From Mycocentrospora acerina (taxonomy: Eukaryota; Ascomycota; Dothideomycetes; Pleosporales), in the NCBI GenBank assembly GCA_022701365.1, contig JAKUHH010000090.1, positions 869,393 to 933,392 on the forward strand: a stretch of DNA of 64,000 bases, written 5' to 3'. The notes below the pieces were generated by a model. It saw only the letters and a program-made list of their open reading frames with translations. It had not been told where the DNA came from and made no database searches. Below are positions 1 to 12,655 of this stretch, piece by piece; position 1 is the first letter of the stretch, and each line of letters starts with the position of its first letter. Position numbers and translations under genes: made by a program.

Positions 1-505
1 TGCGCTTTCTGCCAAATTGCTCTTACGCAGTAGCTTGGACATAGATCGAGGTGAAGACAAAATTTGAGCTATCAGAATACTAACAAGCACTAATTCGAAA
101 TTATCCTATCAAAAATATTCCCAGTAGTGTTGCAATGCCTTGCCACCCTGATTCAAGTATCCATCACAATCAAAAAATCTACGGTAAGCCACAATTTTCT
201 AGTTAGCAAAAGCACAATTTCTGTCAGTGATTCTACAGTCACGAAGTCTCCAAGAGCTACGAAGACATAAGCATAGAATATTTTGCGCCAAGCACCAAAA
301 CGAAGCTTCCAAAGATTAGTAAAGCAGACATAATAATACACCATACGATTGAGACGTCTAACATGATTGATAATCAAGTATATCAGTGAATACAAGGGCC
401 ACAATTGAGGCCTATATCCTCATAGCGACTAGAAAAAAAAGTGCCGATAGTAAGGCCATGGGAAGTCGATTCGCTACCGAAGAAAAAGATCTCCGAACAG
501 ATTCT

Positions 506-538
506 CGTAACGAGCATCGTAACGAGCATCGTTACGAT
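506..538. repeat. 12-bp tandem repeat
   Basis: CGTAACGAGCAT occurs twice back to back (506-517, 518-529), followed by a partial third unit with one change (530-538). No function is evident. Confidence 0.85.
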
Positions 539-3180
539 ACCCATATTGCCACGTGATCGGATACCCGCAGTGACAAATCTTGCTACTACTACCTCCGCGG
601 CAGCGAAGACGGCAGGAAAAGTACCGCGCTAAGGTCGTGCGCATCGAAGGGATGACAAGCGACAGACTTGGCGTGCCCGAGGTGGAGACAAAGGATCTAC
701 CCTGCAAGTCATTTTCGGAGATGGTTTCATGACAGATCATGTAGGTAGCGCGCATGAAGTCGCAATCGAATCTTCCTCCTCTGCCTGGCTACTGCGCTGT
801 CTGACGTCATTGCTGTTGTTGGATTGAAGACTACTAATACCTAGCTTCTTTTGTAGAAGATTGTGCCGCACGCACCAAAGAGGAAAAGCCTCTCGCGTGT
901 CAGATCACCCTACTAATGTAAGTGTATCGAATATGGAGGCCGGGGGGAGACGGATAGTCATGCTAATCTGGCGATCCGGGCTTCGAAAACCCCCGCGTGT
1001 GTCAGGTAGATGAAGTGTAGATGGCGGAAAAGAGAAAACAAGTTGTGTCGAATGTTACGATTGTTGGTTTCTTTCACATGAGGTGGTGCGGTATCTACCG
1101 AGGTTTCGTCTTCGCGGAATTAACTGTCTGCGACTTGAGATTGTCGGCATGTTTGTTCCTCCGTGATTGAATCGGTTGGGTATGCCTCAGACTGGCCATC
1201 GTCCTCGTTCGATATATCGTGAGCGTACTGTGTGCGGAAAGTTCATGTGAAAGTGCGTGTGAGTTGTCTCTCAAAATGGAAAAACGGGGAACCGTGGGTA
1301 AATTGACCCATGGGGAGAGATATGAATATTCATTGATGACGATATTCAAATAAAATGATTTCAGTCTGGTAACCCAACTTTAGCGTCTGCGCCCCTCATG
1401 AAGCTCATTCGCCCTTTCAAGATGCGATTTAAGAAATTCAAACAGACCGTAGAGGTGTGGAGAAGACAGAGGGATCACACTGCTTTTAAAACTGCCTCCT
1501 AGGCGGCTCTGCGAAAAAGAATCCCCTGCGCTGCACTTTGTACTCTGCACGTTGCAAGTGTTGACGTAAAAAGGTGCTGACTGAGCCCATAGGGATGTAT
1601 ATAAAGCAGCCGTTATAAGAGGCTTCAGCCAAGCCGACAGTTAGTTAGCTAGACAGCGCTTGAGCGCAATCGTGGTAGCAGAGTAATTTGTTAGTCTGTA
1701 CCACAGTGGCCACCATAAACTTCGCAGCATGTGCTCCTCGGATGCTCATGGCTAACAGGCTCTCTTCGCAGTCGCTGATCATTCCTCCAAAATGCCCGGC
1801 AACAATGCGAACATCATATTGCAATTCTGATCCAAAGAGGATACAGAGAGACCTAGCCATTTGGAATAACGCTAGAAGAGGTGGCGATTAGGCTTTGCTA
1901 CCGGAATAGATATGAATTAGGCAAAAATTCAAGGTGGTGTGTAGGTAATCATAGAGACGTCATATTTGAACAGACCTAAATTACAATGAGAGCAGTTCTA
2001 TCGCCCCCCTTTATGGTTGTGTTGCTCTAAACAGCCAGATTCAAGGTAAGCTTTCCTCTAGTAGCCATCATATCGTCAGAGGGGTACTCCAAAATATATC
2101 ACTCTGGAGGAAAAAGGGCCACATGTCTCCTGCAAGTAGTTGTGCCAGTCATCGAGTATCGCTTTGTACGTGGCAGACTCGTAAATACAACATTGGAATT
2201 TCTCTGCGTGTGGCTCTGTGTTCGTTTGAGGTAAAGTTGTGGGTAGGACGGTTGCAATTCGCAAATGCTCCAAGTGGGGGAGCGTGGCGTGCACGGACCC
2301 TACACCCACCCACCCAAATCCACATCGACACACCCTCACGGCAGAAACCGCAAAAAAAATTTCCTTCCTCCATTACACCTGCAAAAGATAACACAACCTT
2401 GAGATTAAGAGTCTCACGCGCTACCGATTGTGCCAGCCGGGCTTGTTGTTGCTTTTGATGAGAGATTCTTGAAAATAGCGAGAATATATTGTGAGCCATT
2501 CATGTGGACAAACTGCATCAGAGCAGCCTACCTTTCCGCTTTTGGTCAATATTCACTTTTCTCGGGACATGATAGACGCTTAAGAACGAAAGCCTGAGAG
2601 TCGAAGCCGTTTGAAAGGGATTACATAGTTTACAGTATGCGTGAAGTAATTCTTTTGAGCTGTGCGCAAGAATGGCCGGAGACAATCGTTGCATGTATGT
2701 GCGATGGAGTATGTTGATTGATCTGTAGCTCTTCCAGTAAAAATCGTAGCCACATCCGATCTTCAACTTGGACCTGCGCGTCCCGAAACTAGCAAACTCT
2801 ATGCTCGACTCTTCCACTATCGCGGGCTTTCTTGCTCACAAGCCAGGTAATCCCTGTTTCTTGTCTCTCGGCAGTTAAGAATGATGGCTTGCATGCTTAC
2901 TTCGTCATTGTCCGTCCTAGGTAATGCATGGTCTTTTCACGCCATCGAGTCAGTAGTGAAAAGTGAAACCGAGCAAAGCAGGCGCAATCTTACCTGAGCG
3001 TTCATGAAGTCCAACCACAATCGTGTTTGGAAAAAATCCGGAACGGCCCTAGTTTGCGATGGCCGGAGCTCACTTCAAGATATTCAGTTCGACGCCAGAT
3101 TTGCAATTAGACCGCGTTCGTGTAATTGTCTAGCTGTAATGTACAACAGCTTCCCGTGGCGACGGCGGGGCTTTCAATAG

Positions 3181-3214
3181 GCCCACGTTCTGCCAAGGCC
3201 CACGTTCTGCCAAG
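3181..3214. repeat. 17-bp perfect tandem duplication
   Basis: GCCCACGTTCTGCCAAG is present twice with no gap (3181-3197 and 3198-3214). It looks like a replication-slippage duplication in non-coding sequence. Confidence 0.9.
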
Positions 3215-4500
3215 GCACCCATCCATCGCCACCTACACAGTTGCATTGCTGAGAATCGACACGGTACATGCCATATCTGTGGCGTACGGTTCCTGAGAAC
3301 CGTACATTGTAATGCACTTTGTCCAGCCATCGGACGACACATAGACTTACTACATACAGTCTATGCTGTTGGGGCAGCTGCAAGTGCCAGCCATCCTATT
3401 GCATTGCGACACGACGCCCGAATTCCTTACCAAGCTAACTACTTTATGAGAGAAATTGTACAAAAAGAGAATCCGCAATAAATTGATGTCCTCTCCATTA
3501 ACGCCAACTTCAAGTGCCCCTGCTGCTGAAGCGAGACGTGAGATATACTATCACAGGCTAAGTATGGCTCTAGAAGTGAAGAACAAGCCCCTGCATCGAT
3601 AGTCCTACTATGTACTTTCCATGTGAATACCGAGCGGACCGCTACCACGCAGACATCGCAAGCGTGTTATATTTTTTCCCTCATAACCGTCGTGATTCTG
3701 TGACAAGAATCGACATCAACGGGTGTAGAATAGCTGAGTTTATGTATCGAACGACCACGGCCATCCTGCGATGGCGCAAAAGATCCCAATTACTTTCGCG
3801 TACCGGAATTGGAGCAGTGAGTGACATTCCAACAATGTGGCGTGTTGAATTCGCTACCAGTGACATGTCCAGCAGCACCGCGGAGGCACAGCTTTCGACG
3901 TGTGATGGGGAACGGAATTGGGTACGCCTCGACATTTTAACAGCACTACCCGCTTCTGGGGAGGCAAGCCCGTTGCGACATTAGTTGCAACCAAATAACT
4001 TTCCGGGAAATACTGCTGCGAACCATCGTTGTGGATTGCCCACCCGCGTTGCACGCCGTCTGGATTCCGACCGTTGGTCTGTTACCGGTGGCGCAAAATG
4101 ACCAATGAAGACGCTAGGCTTGAACTTTAAACTTGGCCGGTTGTCGCACCTGCATTGGGCACCGCCATCATCAGAGACCATTACACTACGCCTGCGACTG
4201 ACTGTGATATTCCCGCAGCTACAGAGAAGCCCATTCGCTGTCTACTGCCCTTCCAGAAGCTCAGACGTAGAGGTGATAGACAAGTGCCGGAGCTCGACTC
4301 GTTCTACAAATCGGCATGCTGAAAGTCGGGACGCTTCTCATCATGCCACTGGAAAAGCGGGAGGTCCACGGAGCTCTTCCCTTAGCTTCCCGCTCTAAAC
4401 ATGCTTACCCCAGCTTATCCCGTTGTCCCAGGTATTATAGCTAATCCTCTTCTACCCCCTTGCACCAGGCTGCGCAAGCACTCGCCAAAGCACAGTCGTC

Positions 4501-6454
4501 ATGTATTTGCTCTCTGTGCTGCTTGTATGGCTTTTGACTTCTTTCGCTTCAAATGTTTCTGCGCCCAGTCTAGTAGAGCGGCAACTGGGAATTGCTGATG
4601 TCCCACCTTGCGGAGTAGGTAAATGATGTAAAACTAGAGATTGGTCTCTAACAACACAATAGCTTTCGTGTCTCATTTCATCGCTTCCGCACAGCAGCTG
4701 TGGTCTCATTGATGTCGAATGTCAGTGCAAGGATCAAGGACTTTCGTACCTTACGGCAGCATGTATGCTTGCTAACTGTACAATGGCGGATTCACTTGGT
4801 CAGTATCATTGTCTGACCTAACTTGTCTTGTGCTGATATCGGTCTGCAGGCAGTGCAAAAGTTCAAGCGGTCCTTTGCAATCTTCCAACCGAATCACGCG
4901 TCCATCAAATCACACTGGTCAGCAACATTGTCTACGCAATAGTCGTGCTTTGCGTTGGACTCCGAATTTCCAGCAAGATTGTCACCAAACGCTTTTCTTC
5001 TGATGATTATCTTATTATTGCAGCTTTTGTATTTGCTACTGTAGCGTACGGTGGCTTTCAGAGTAGTACGTCGATGCTCTCAACTATGCCGCTCTAAACT
5101 AACGCCTAGGTAGTGATTAAAAATGGCTTCGGGAAACATCTCTGGTCTCTTAAACAGGGTCAATTGAAAGCCGCATTGCGATCATGTAAGAGCAGCGTGA
5201 AAGCTATCTTGGGATCGTAGATTGACCACTCTTAGTCTACATCTCCTGGAATACTTACGTTATTACACTTGGCCTTGTCAAGATGTCTCTTGTCGCATTC
5301 TACCTCCAGATCTTTCAGACACGAGGATTTCGCATGACTTGTTATGTCATACTTGGCTACATTGCTGTCAGCACCATTGTCATGCAGTTCCTCACTATTT
5401 TTTCTTGTTCGCCGGTTCGTTCGTTCTGGGACAGGGATGTCAAGGGTAAGTGTCTGAATATAAATGCCATCGGCTACGTGAATAGTGCGAACGCTATCTT
5501 GCAAGATCTTATCATTCTTTTTCTGCCCATGCCGAGCCTACTTAAGCTACACATGAAAAGCTGGCGCAAGGCTGCTGTTGTGCTTATGCTTGGTGTCGGC
5601 GCTTTGTAAGTTTTCAAAATCGTACCTACTCCAAATTTACTGACAAAGGTTGTCCTAGCGGATGTATAACAACGATTATTCGGTTTCATGCTCTCCTCAG
5701 TTTCAAAATCTCTCTCGATCCGACATGGGATTACAACACTGTATTAATTTGGACAATACTGGAGCTAGCATCTGGAATCATCTGTGCTTCGCTTCCATCT
5801 ATCCGATTACTCTTCACAACAATGCTACGGAAGTCACGATCAACTCTGAATTCAAGTCAATCGCGGAGCCGAAGCGCAAACATGCCTCTTTCTGGGCCAC
5901 ACAGCACACCAAGCAATAGGGAGCGAAAAGAATTTGCTCTTCTCCACATTCCTTCGATATCCGACCGGGAAGAGAAGACAAGTGAAAGCGAGCTCACTTC
6001 TATGAGCAAGACTTGGAATTCGCGTCCCTTTGATCAAGTGATTGAAAATGAAGCAATTCATGATGCAGCGTCAAATCCGCCTGGGCATCACTCCTCGCAA
6101 TCTTTCTTGCCACCTCGAAACGAACGGAACTCGCGTTCACTCATTACTTCCTTTTGGTCCAGTGTGGGAAGGACGTCGACCTACTCGCAAACACATACCC
6201 AAGAAGATACCTGTAAGATAGTAGAAGGCTCAGGCAACAAGTCTTTAATAGCCCCGATCGCCAGCAACCGTCTGAGGGCAGATGAGGAGAACATGTTGAA
6301 GCCTTTACCTCGTGTTCCTGAATCTTATCATCCTGAACGTGATACCATTTCAGGACGAGCACGTATCACAGCATTACCTGCGATTGAAGGAAGAGCAGAT
6401 CGAAGAGAGCAACGATCAAGTAATAAAGTGAAAAATCGAAGCGGTTTCGTATAA
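4501..6454 (+). CDS. CFEM-domain Pth11-like integral membrane receptor
   Basis: Predicted exons 4501-4614, 4663-4798, 4850-5065, 5114-5185, 5236-5605 and 5659-6454 give about 567 residues. The exon 3 donor could instead lie 3 bases earlier. The protein opens with a hydrophobic signal peptide (residues 1-21). A short eight-cysteine CFEM domain spans exons 1-2, with PPCG, SC, SSC, VECQC, AAC and NC in the expected order. Seven hydrophobic segments of the fungal rhodopsin-like family follow, including GFGKHLW, LVKMSLVAFYLQIF, DPTWDYNTVLIWTILE and the GCITTIIR region. A long Ser/Arg-rich cytoplasmic tail closes it. Proteins of this class (Pth11 in Magnaporthe) sit at the plasma membrane and sense surface or nutrient cues before infection; the ligand here is unknown. 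The family assignment is strong, while exact splice sites are inferred from GT/AG and frame. Confidence 0.87.
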
Positions 6455-8001
6455 ATCTTTGATTGCTGGACCCGAAGCAATTCAAACGGCCAACCAGCAG
6501 GAAATTTAAAAACTACTTCAGGAACGCTCTCCATAGCTTTGATATCCGTCAATTCTCCCCTCGGGCAATAATATCAGGCTAAGGATGTTGTGCTACTTCA
6601 ATCTAGAAAGATCCAGAACTAAACGAGAGAGAGAGAGAGCTCATCGGATTTCGCAGTACTCGCTTTTCCGATTTCGCTCTTTCCACAAAACCGGGGCGTT
6701 ATGGTCAAAGAAGAATTGTATGGATACGAAGGAGATTATCGTATAAGTGTCTTCATCAGAGAGGAATCTGAGTCATTAGTGAAGAGCCTCAATTTTCTCA
6801 ATGCCGAAAATGGACAGCATTGAGAATGACCCGCCGAATCTTGACAACATCTAAACCGTAAGAGACAATTCTGGACGTAAGACTGGATTCCCCGAAATGG
6901 TTTCACTCGTCGAGTGGAAGAACAGGGTTACTGTGAGCTCCGTTCGACTCGTTAAGAAGTTTCTTGGCGTTTTAAACAGAATTGAAAAGCGCCAATTATA
7001 CTTACGGAGGCTGATTGTGCTAAAAGCACAGGCTGTATTACAACTAGTCCATCAATACGATAAAGGATACAAGCTTTCAAAGGAAGACTTGAGTAGTATC
7101 AGACACCCTGGTACGAATTGTCAATAGAAGAAGGGTATGAATAGCATTGTCGATTGTGGACAGTGGTCGATGTGAAACTAACGTCAAGTTGTATAAGCGT
7201 TTATGATATTCTCTAGCAAAGTAGAATTTAAATCATGGCCTTAAGTTTTCCTTGACAAATAGCGCACTTTGTCCTTGTTCTTTGTATCTTGTTTACCCGT
7301 GACACCGAGTGACGCCCACAGCCCGTTTGCTTCGCGAATAATACCAGCAGCTGACATCATGTATATCAAATGATTTCGCCTGAACGAAGTGGTCTCATTC
7401 CTTTGTGACACAGATTCTTCGTGATGACTTCGAATTATTCATAGGTCGAATCTTTGCAGGATTCGAATGATAGCGTGTATGCTCCCAGAATATTGCTGGA
7501 CAATTTTATTTACGCAGTAAAGATTTCAGCACTGTTAAGGCTCTGGCCACGCCCATATCTACGCATGAGAAGCCAATTCAAGAACTTTAGGAAGCGCCCA
7601 ACCACCAAAGAGGTATTAATTTACGAAATAGCGACAACGCTGTTCTTCATCTTCAATTAAACATTGAATCACACAGCTTTAAAGCTGCAAAACCAACGCA
7701 ATATTGATCCAGATGATGCAAGTACAGATGCCTTTTTTCTCTCTTATCTGTCAATATTTCCTCACTAATTCCCGAACAGAGTGTAATTTAGAAGGAGAGA
7801 CTTACTGCCTAGAACAGGGTTATTTATGATAATAAGATAGATTTAAGTTTGAAATTTATCTCTCTTAGATATAGGACTGATTTGGTCTGCACGTTTCTTA
7901 CATGATCTAGTTTACACATACTATTTTGTAATTTCCCCTCATCTACCTGCCATCATGACACCTCCCGACAATTTCAATTTTACGAGCAGCTAACATCGTA
8001 G
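6455..8001. other. Intergenic region, AT-rich
   Basis: It contains a short (GA)n microsatellite near 6624-6640 and an ATG-initiated 76-codon open frame (6897-7127, +), basic and Leu/Val-rich, with no recognisable family. I would not call that frame a gene without transcript evidence. The region lies between the 3' ends of the convergent CFEM receptor and sulfide:quinone oxidoreductase genes. Confidence 0.5.
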
Positions 8002-9333
8002 CTACCTAATAAATCCCTTCGGTCCGCCCCAAGTACCATTTACATGGAATTGATTATACACCCATGGAAAGAAGTCCTTCTTGAGATGGAAGAATGCTCG
8101 TCTCGGAACCACTTGATCGATGCCGAATAAGCTGTTGAACGTCTCTTTCGGCACTCCACCATATTTGAACTCCGCAAGTAGAACTTTGTTATCTCCCGTC
8201 AATAAAGGACAAGACGTATATCCATCATATTCTGCTGTAGGCTTCTTTCCTTCAAAAGCTTGCAACAAGTTGGAAACAAGAACTGGTGTTTGGGAGGTAA
8301 TCGCCGCTACCGTTTTCGAAGTGGGCAGACTGGATGCGTCACCAACCGACCAGATATTGCTGTACTTCTTGTGCTGAGTAGTTCCATCGTCTACATCAAC
8401 ATAGCCAGCGTCATTTGCTAAGCCACTGTCTTTAATGAACGCGTAGGGTTTGTTTTTAGGTGACACGTGGATGAAATCAAAATGTTTTTTGACATTCTCC
8501 TTTCCAGGGCAAGCAAAAGTCGCAGTATTTCCGTCTATCGAAACAAGGTCATGCCCAAATAGTCCCTCAACTCCTCTTTCTACCCGCAGCTCTTCAAGCT
8601 TGGCAGCGTATTTCGGCACACCAAACATGGTGGGAAGACCGGTGGCGAAGGTGATATTCACTGCTGACTGATCCCCTGGAGAGTAAAAGCCTTTGCGCTT
8701 CCAGTAATCTAGTGCGAGCCACATGATCTTTTGAGGAGCACCGGCACACTTAACGACGCCGGCAGGCTGGGTGAAGAGAGCATCGCCCTTGTTAAATTTC
8801 TGGATAGAGCTAAATGCTTTGTCACAGTAATTGTAATCATAAATAGTTGATACAAGAGCGTCGGGGTTGGCGAGAGCTTCTGACAGCCCCTTGACGCTTC
8901 CATGGTCGACAGTAATGCCTGGTACAACGACGAGATGTTCGTAGCCAATCTTGTCGCCATTTGCGAGAGTAACGGAATTATCTGTAGGAAGAATTGCGCT
9001 AACGCTCTTGTTGTAGAATTTGAATTTTGGGCTCATTAAACTGTCAAGCGGTTTCCGTAAATCTTCCTTGTTCTTTAGACCACCACCAACTAATGTCCAC
9101 CCAGGTTGGTAGTGATGCCATGTCGCGGGGTCAACAATGGCGATGTCATCTTGAGTAAAATTGCCTTTTCGCAGAAGTTGATGACTTAGGGCGATGCCGG
9201 CAGATCCGCTGCCGATGACCACAACTTTGTGGTTACGAGAAACGCTGCTCACTGGTGATACTGTCGCGAGGTTTCGGGTTTGTATGCCAGAACGCACGAG
9301 GAGCGAACGTCGCGCTACACATGTAAGAACCAT
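8002..9333 (-). CDS. hmt2: Mitochondrial sulfide:quinone oxidoreductase
   Basis: A single exon of 443 residues. The ATG at 9333 is chosen because the longer frame begins with TTG, and because the resulting N-terminus (Arg-rich, no acidic residues, RRSLLVRSGIQTRNLA) is a good mitochondrial presequence. The FAD dinucleotide-binding motif GSGSAG is near residue 41. The two conserved redox cysteines are visible in KCAGAPQK (about residue 196) and YTSCPLL (about residue 375). WSVGDAS is the second FAD-contacting motif. The enzyme oxidises sulfide at the inner mitochondrial membrane and passes electrons to ubiquinone; the S. pombe homologue is Hmt2, which also matters for cadmium tolerance. Length and motif order match the family, and no disruption is seen. 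The symbol is by homology. Confidence 0.93.
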   Translation of the reverse strand: MVLTCVARRSLLVRSGIQTRNLATVSPVSSVSRNHKVVVIGSGSAGIALSHQLLRKGNFTQDDIAIVDPATWHHYQPGWTLVGGGLKNKEDLRKPLDSLMSPKFKFYNKSVSAILPTDNSVTLANGDKIGYEHLVVVPGITVDHGSVKGLSEALANPDALVSTIYDYNYCDKAFSSIQKFNKGDALFTQPAGVVKCAGAPQKIMWLALDYWKRKGFYSPGDQSAVNITFATGLPTMFGVPKYAAKLEELRVERGVEGLFGHDLVSIDGNTATFACPGKENVKKHFDFIHVSPKNKPYAFIKDSGLANDAGYVDVDDGTTQHKKYSNIWSVGDASSLPTSKTVAAITSQTPVLVSNLLQAFEGKKPTAEYDGYTSCPLLTGDNKVLLAEFKYGGVPKETFNSLFGIDQVVPRRAFFHLKKDFFPWVYNQFHVNGTWGGPKGFIR

Positions 9334-11893
9334 GGCTGACTGCAGTAGAAAAATGAAAGGTCGAAGAGCGGAAAAGTGCAAGGGCGGAGGAGATTATGGA
9401 TAGAACTACGATGACAGGGATGTCTACACGTGAGGTCGATCGTCTGACTTTTATTTTCAGTCTGAAGCGTAATCCTTACCTGTGATTCCGACGTCCCGTC
9501 CAATTTGCCGACGGCCCCTAAATTTGTAAGATTCTCACATTTCGTGTGCTATAATTTTCAGAGCTAGCGCGTTTGAAGCATTGCGTGATTGTCGACCCAT
9601 TTCTAGTAAAGCGCATGCTCCCAAGAACCTCGCTTAACGTGGATTGAGGGAGCTGAGTCATGAAAAAGAACAAAACGTCCAATAGATTTGTTAATGGTTG
9701 CTTAGTCTGAACATCACAGAGACACCACAGAGATGGCTATCAAAACTATGGATTTGATTGCCTCTTGATTGCAGATTAACTAGTGCAGATTTTCATTAGA
9801 CAGAATGTGTGTTCTCGTGTAGGCCTACCACGACATCCTTTAACAAAGAGTTGATTGCGGCAAATGATGATGGGCTTCTTTGTCTGCATTGGTTGCCTTG
9901 CATGTTTCACGAAGAAGTTCATGAGAATAGCGTGTAAATACATATGCGAGATTTAAGAGTATTGCTTTTTTGGCCGAACGCATGCTGGATGCGTTAATAT
10001 GACTCGCGTGTTCGATCACATTCGTACAGCAAAGATAATTCATTTTAGATGAGTACCGGAGACTTAATCGATATGTCATGGTTAATCATGATATGGCTGG
10101 GGCTATTCCGTTTTTAACCCGAGACTCGTGGAAGAAAGCAGGCCATGTCAAAGAAAGATAGTATGTTGTGAGTAGATTGCTTCTCAGCTCTCCATGCTAG
10201 GGCTTTACTTGTCGCGGCATTTTTCTCCGCAAAATTTACAATTCTAAGTTCAAATTAAAAAGCACAAGGTACATATTCGAGTTGCTATACTTGGGTCTTA
10301 CCATTTCGCTGCCAATTAAAGTTGCGGTTTGATAAGAACTATCAAACCCCCTTTCTGATGGCAAGCGAGATGAAGAGAATTGTCGCAAAGGAGGCGATAG
10401 CTAAAGAGGAAACATAGAGAGGCAAATTTCGACGATTTCTTAGCGTTTAAATTCTACAATAAAATAATTAAAAATTCGCTAAACATATATTTAAAAAATT
10501 TGCGTTACGCCAGACGAATTAATCGAGATAATCTGCAATTGAAGAGTTTGTAAAACATTTTCGTTGACCAGCTGGTGAGTATCTGATCACTTTGAAGTCA
10601 AAATCCATATTTGATTGAACCACATAAAAAAATTAAATAGAGTGTAGTTAGATACTAAGGTTCTACCTGATCTCTGAATGTTTTCGAAAAATCAAGTTGA
10701 TGCAATCCAATAGTTCTCAAAAGCCGTACACCAAAATTATTTACAGTTAACTAGAAACTGAGTTTAAGATAATCAATTGCCATTACACCAATTATGAACT
10801 AGAATAATATTACTTTAATCCGTTGTAGCCAGAATTATTTTATTGCTCAATGGCATTTAGATCTGTGAAAAAGTTATATTTTGGTACAGTGCACTGGTAT
10901 AATTTTCCGATGAATAGCATAAGATTAACTTAAGCTCTCACGATACTGATCTTGAATTCGCCATGGGATTGAAACTTCATTTTTTTTTAAAATTCGCTAG
11001 CATCAAGTTTAGAAATGTTGAAGGCAAACAATGAGAGATGCTTCATTCATTGGATGGTACAAGAGTAAGGCAAGACTCGATTTCGTAACGCAGGTGTCTT
11101 GTGCTTCAGAACCTTCATTACTTGTTGGTTATTTCTTTACTTGTAGTGCGTTGCAGTTTAAGCTTTTGTTTTTGACGGCACCCGTTTTTTTTCTTTTTTT
11201 TTCGAAAATCCGGTAGGGCCTCTCTTTTTCCACTTGTACTCAATCATAGTTTTTAATACATGGATACTTGGTTTCAGTGTAAGCTCTTGTACGCTTTTTT
11301 CTTTTTCAGAGTACTACTGGGACACTACATCTGCTAAGTCGGAATGTCTCATCTCCACATCGCACACCATTGTGACCCATGCGACTACGTGGTTATATAG
11401 AGCAAGTGTACTTACATCTCCTCGTGTTAAGGTCACAATAAAAGACGCTGTGTGTTTGATGTCAGATAGGGTGATTGGTTTTGCCTCCGAATCAAGAATA
11501 CCTCTATCGAAACGGCTTGTGGTAACGAGACCCAGCTATGCTATATCAGCCTCCGTCATTTGACTATGTAAATTCTATGTATCATGATTGGACAAACTAA
11601 GATATTCTACTAGAGTCTACATAATTTGCGAAAGATTTAGAATTTAAGAGCAGTATTGTATGGCTTTACGAATACTATAAGCTCTCCTCTGAATTTACTA
11701 AATAGTCATCAGACCCCTATGTGACGACGTCAGTAGCAGTACCGCAGAATTTCGATTTTTGGTTCGAATGATGTCCCTCAATTGAATTTAGCAAGGCAAT
11801 TTTTAGGTCGAGCAATAAATATCTTGACTTTGCGCTCCAAACTCAAGACTGGACTCTTCTCCATTCGTTACTCTGTATCCCATCTCTTTGTGT
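9334..11893. other. AT-rich intergenic region
   Basis: No gene recognised. The stretch from about 10.2 to 11.0 kb is very AT-rich and free of long frames. A 109-codon frame at 11234-11563 has no start context or motifs to support it. It could hold unidentifiable decayed sequence. Confidence 0.5.
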
Positions 11894-12655
11894 TTAAGAA
11901 TTGCTCTTCCTGGCTAGAATCCACAAAAATGTCTTTCCATCAACCACATCTTCCAACGTATCTTCCACAACCACTTCCAGTCCCGACTCTTTTACCTTTT
12001 CCAACGTTACCTCACTCCCCCAGCCACTCCAATACATCCACCCCTTCTCTTCATCTAACCAATTCTGCGCCTCACTTCCCGATGATTCTTCTGCTCCGAA
12101 GTTCGCCAGTAACCACCCACCTGGTTTTAGCCATACAGAAATTTTGTTCAGCATCTCGACTTGCTCAGCACGTGGAAGATGAATGATTGAGTACATGCCG
12201 ACGACAGCGTCGAAAGTCTCCGGTGCGAAGTTAAGCGTTAGCATATCGCCCTCGAGTAGTGTGAGGTGACCATGGGCTATTTCAGGCGGTTCAGGCAGCA
12301 AATTTGCGCGGGCGAGCGCGATCTGGGCGCTGGAGAGGTCGTTTGCAGTGACGGAGAAGTTTGGGTACGAAATCAGCTTCTGGGTAACAGGGATGCCGTA
12401 GCCACAACCAATTTCGAGCACCGATACGGGAAGAGAAGAAGAAGAAGAGGAGGAAGGAGAGGTGGTAGTGGTAGTTGTGGGCAGGTGGCCAAGAAGCTGG
12501 TCCAGGTAGTGGAGGCGTGTGGTTGAATGCGGGGTCGTCCATTCGTTGTATCTTGAGGCGATGGCATCGTAAGAGGCCTTCAAACGGAATTTGAGGTCAG
12601 AAGGTGGTTCATATGCAGGCTGAAGGGTGATCGGTGAAGTATCTTGTTCGGGCAT
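11894..12655 (-). CDS. Class I SAM-dependent methyltransferase
   Basis: 253 residues in one exon from the ATG at 12655; the longer frame upstream begins with TTG. SAM-binding motif I reads VLEIGCGYGIPV. It is followed by TANDLSSAQIALA (acidic residue at the end of beta-2), EGDMLTLNFAPETFDAVVGMYSIIHLP (motif II region) and LKPGGWLLANF (motif III). The region before motif I carries a low-complexity Thr6/Ser7 run encoded by a GAA/AGG-type repeat on the plus strand, probably a slippage-prone insertion. The C-terminal half has the usual substrate-cap pattern with several tryptophans. It resembles UbiE/type-11-like small-molecule methyltransferases. The substrate cannot be told, and no biosynthetic neighbours are adjacent. 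Confidence 0.88.
   Translation of the reverse strand: MPEQDTSPITLQPAYEPPSDLKFRLKASYDAIASRYNEWTTPHSTTRLHYLDQLLGHLPTTTTTTSPSSSSSSSLPVSVLEIGCGYGIPVTQKLISYPNFSVTANDLSSAQIALARANLLPEPPEIAHGHLTLLEGDMLTLNFAPETFDAVVGMYSIIHLPRAEQVEMLNKISVWLKPGGWLLANFGAEESSGSEAQNWLDEEKGWMYWSGWGSEVTLEKVKESGLEVVVEDTLEDVVDGKTFLWILARKSNS

Larger units (their letters stand above)
1..4500. other. Region with no recognisable gene
   Basis: Open frames here are short, overlap on both strands and show no family motif I recognise. A TATA-like stretch (TATATAAAG, about 1599-1607) precedes no convincing ORF. Two short perfect tandem repeats are listed separately. A 124-codon open frame at 3610-3984 (+) is the longest, but it has no signal peptide, domain or intron context to support it. 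The region could hold a decayed gene that I cannot identify. Confidence 0.5.

Noticed and set aside
955..1010. Possible tRNA gene around GGCTTCGAAAACCCC
   Set aside because: No acceptor or anticodon stem can be paired around it; no tRNA cloverleaf was found anywhere in the window by eye.
2149..2499. 116-codon minus-strand frame with overlapping plus-strand frames
   Set aside because: Low-complexity C/A-rich DNA gives open frames in several directions; the sequence lacks an ATG start and family motifs.
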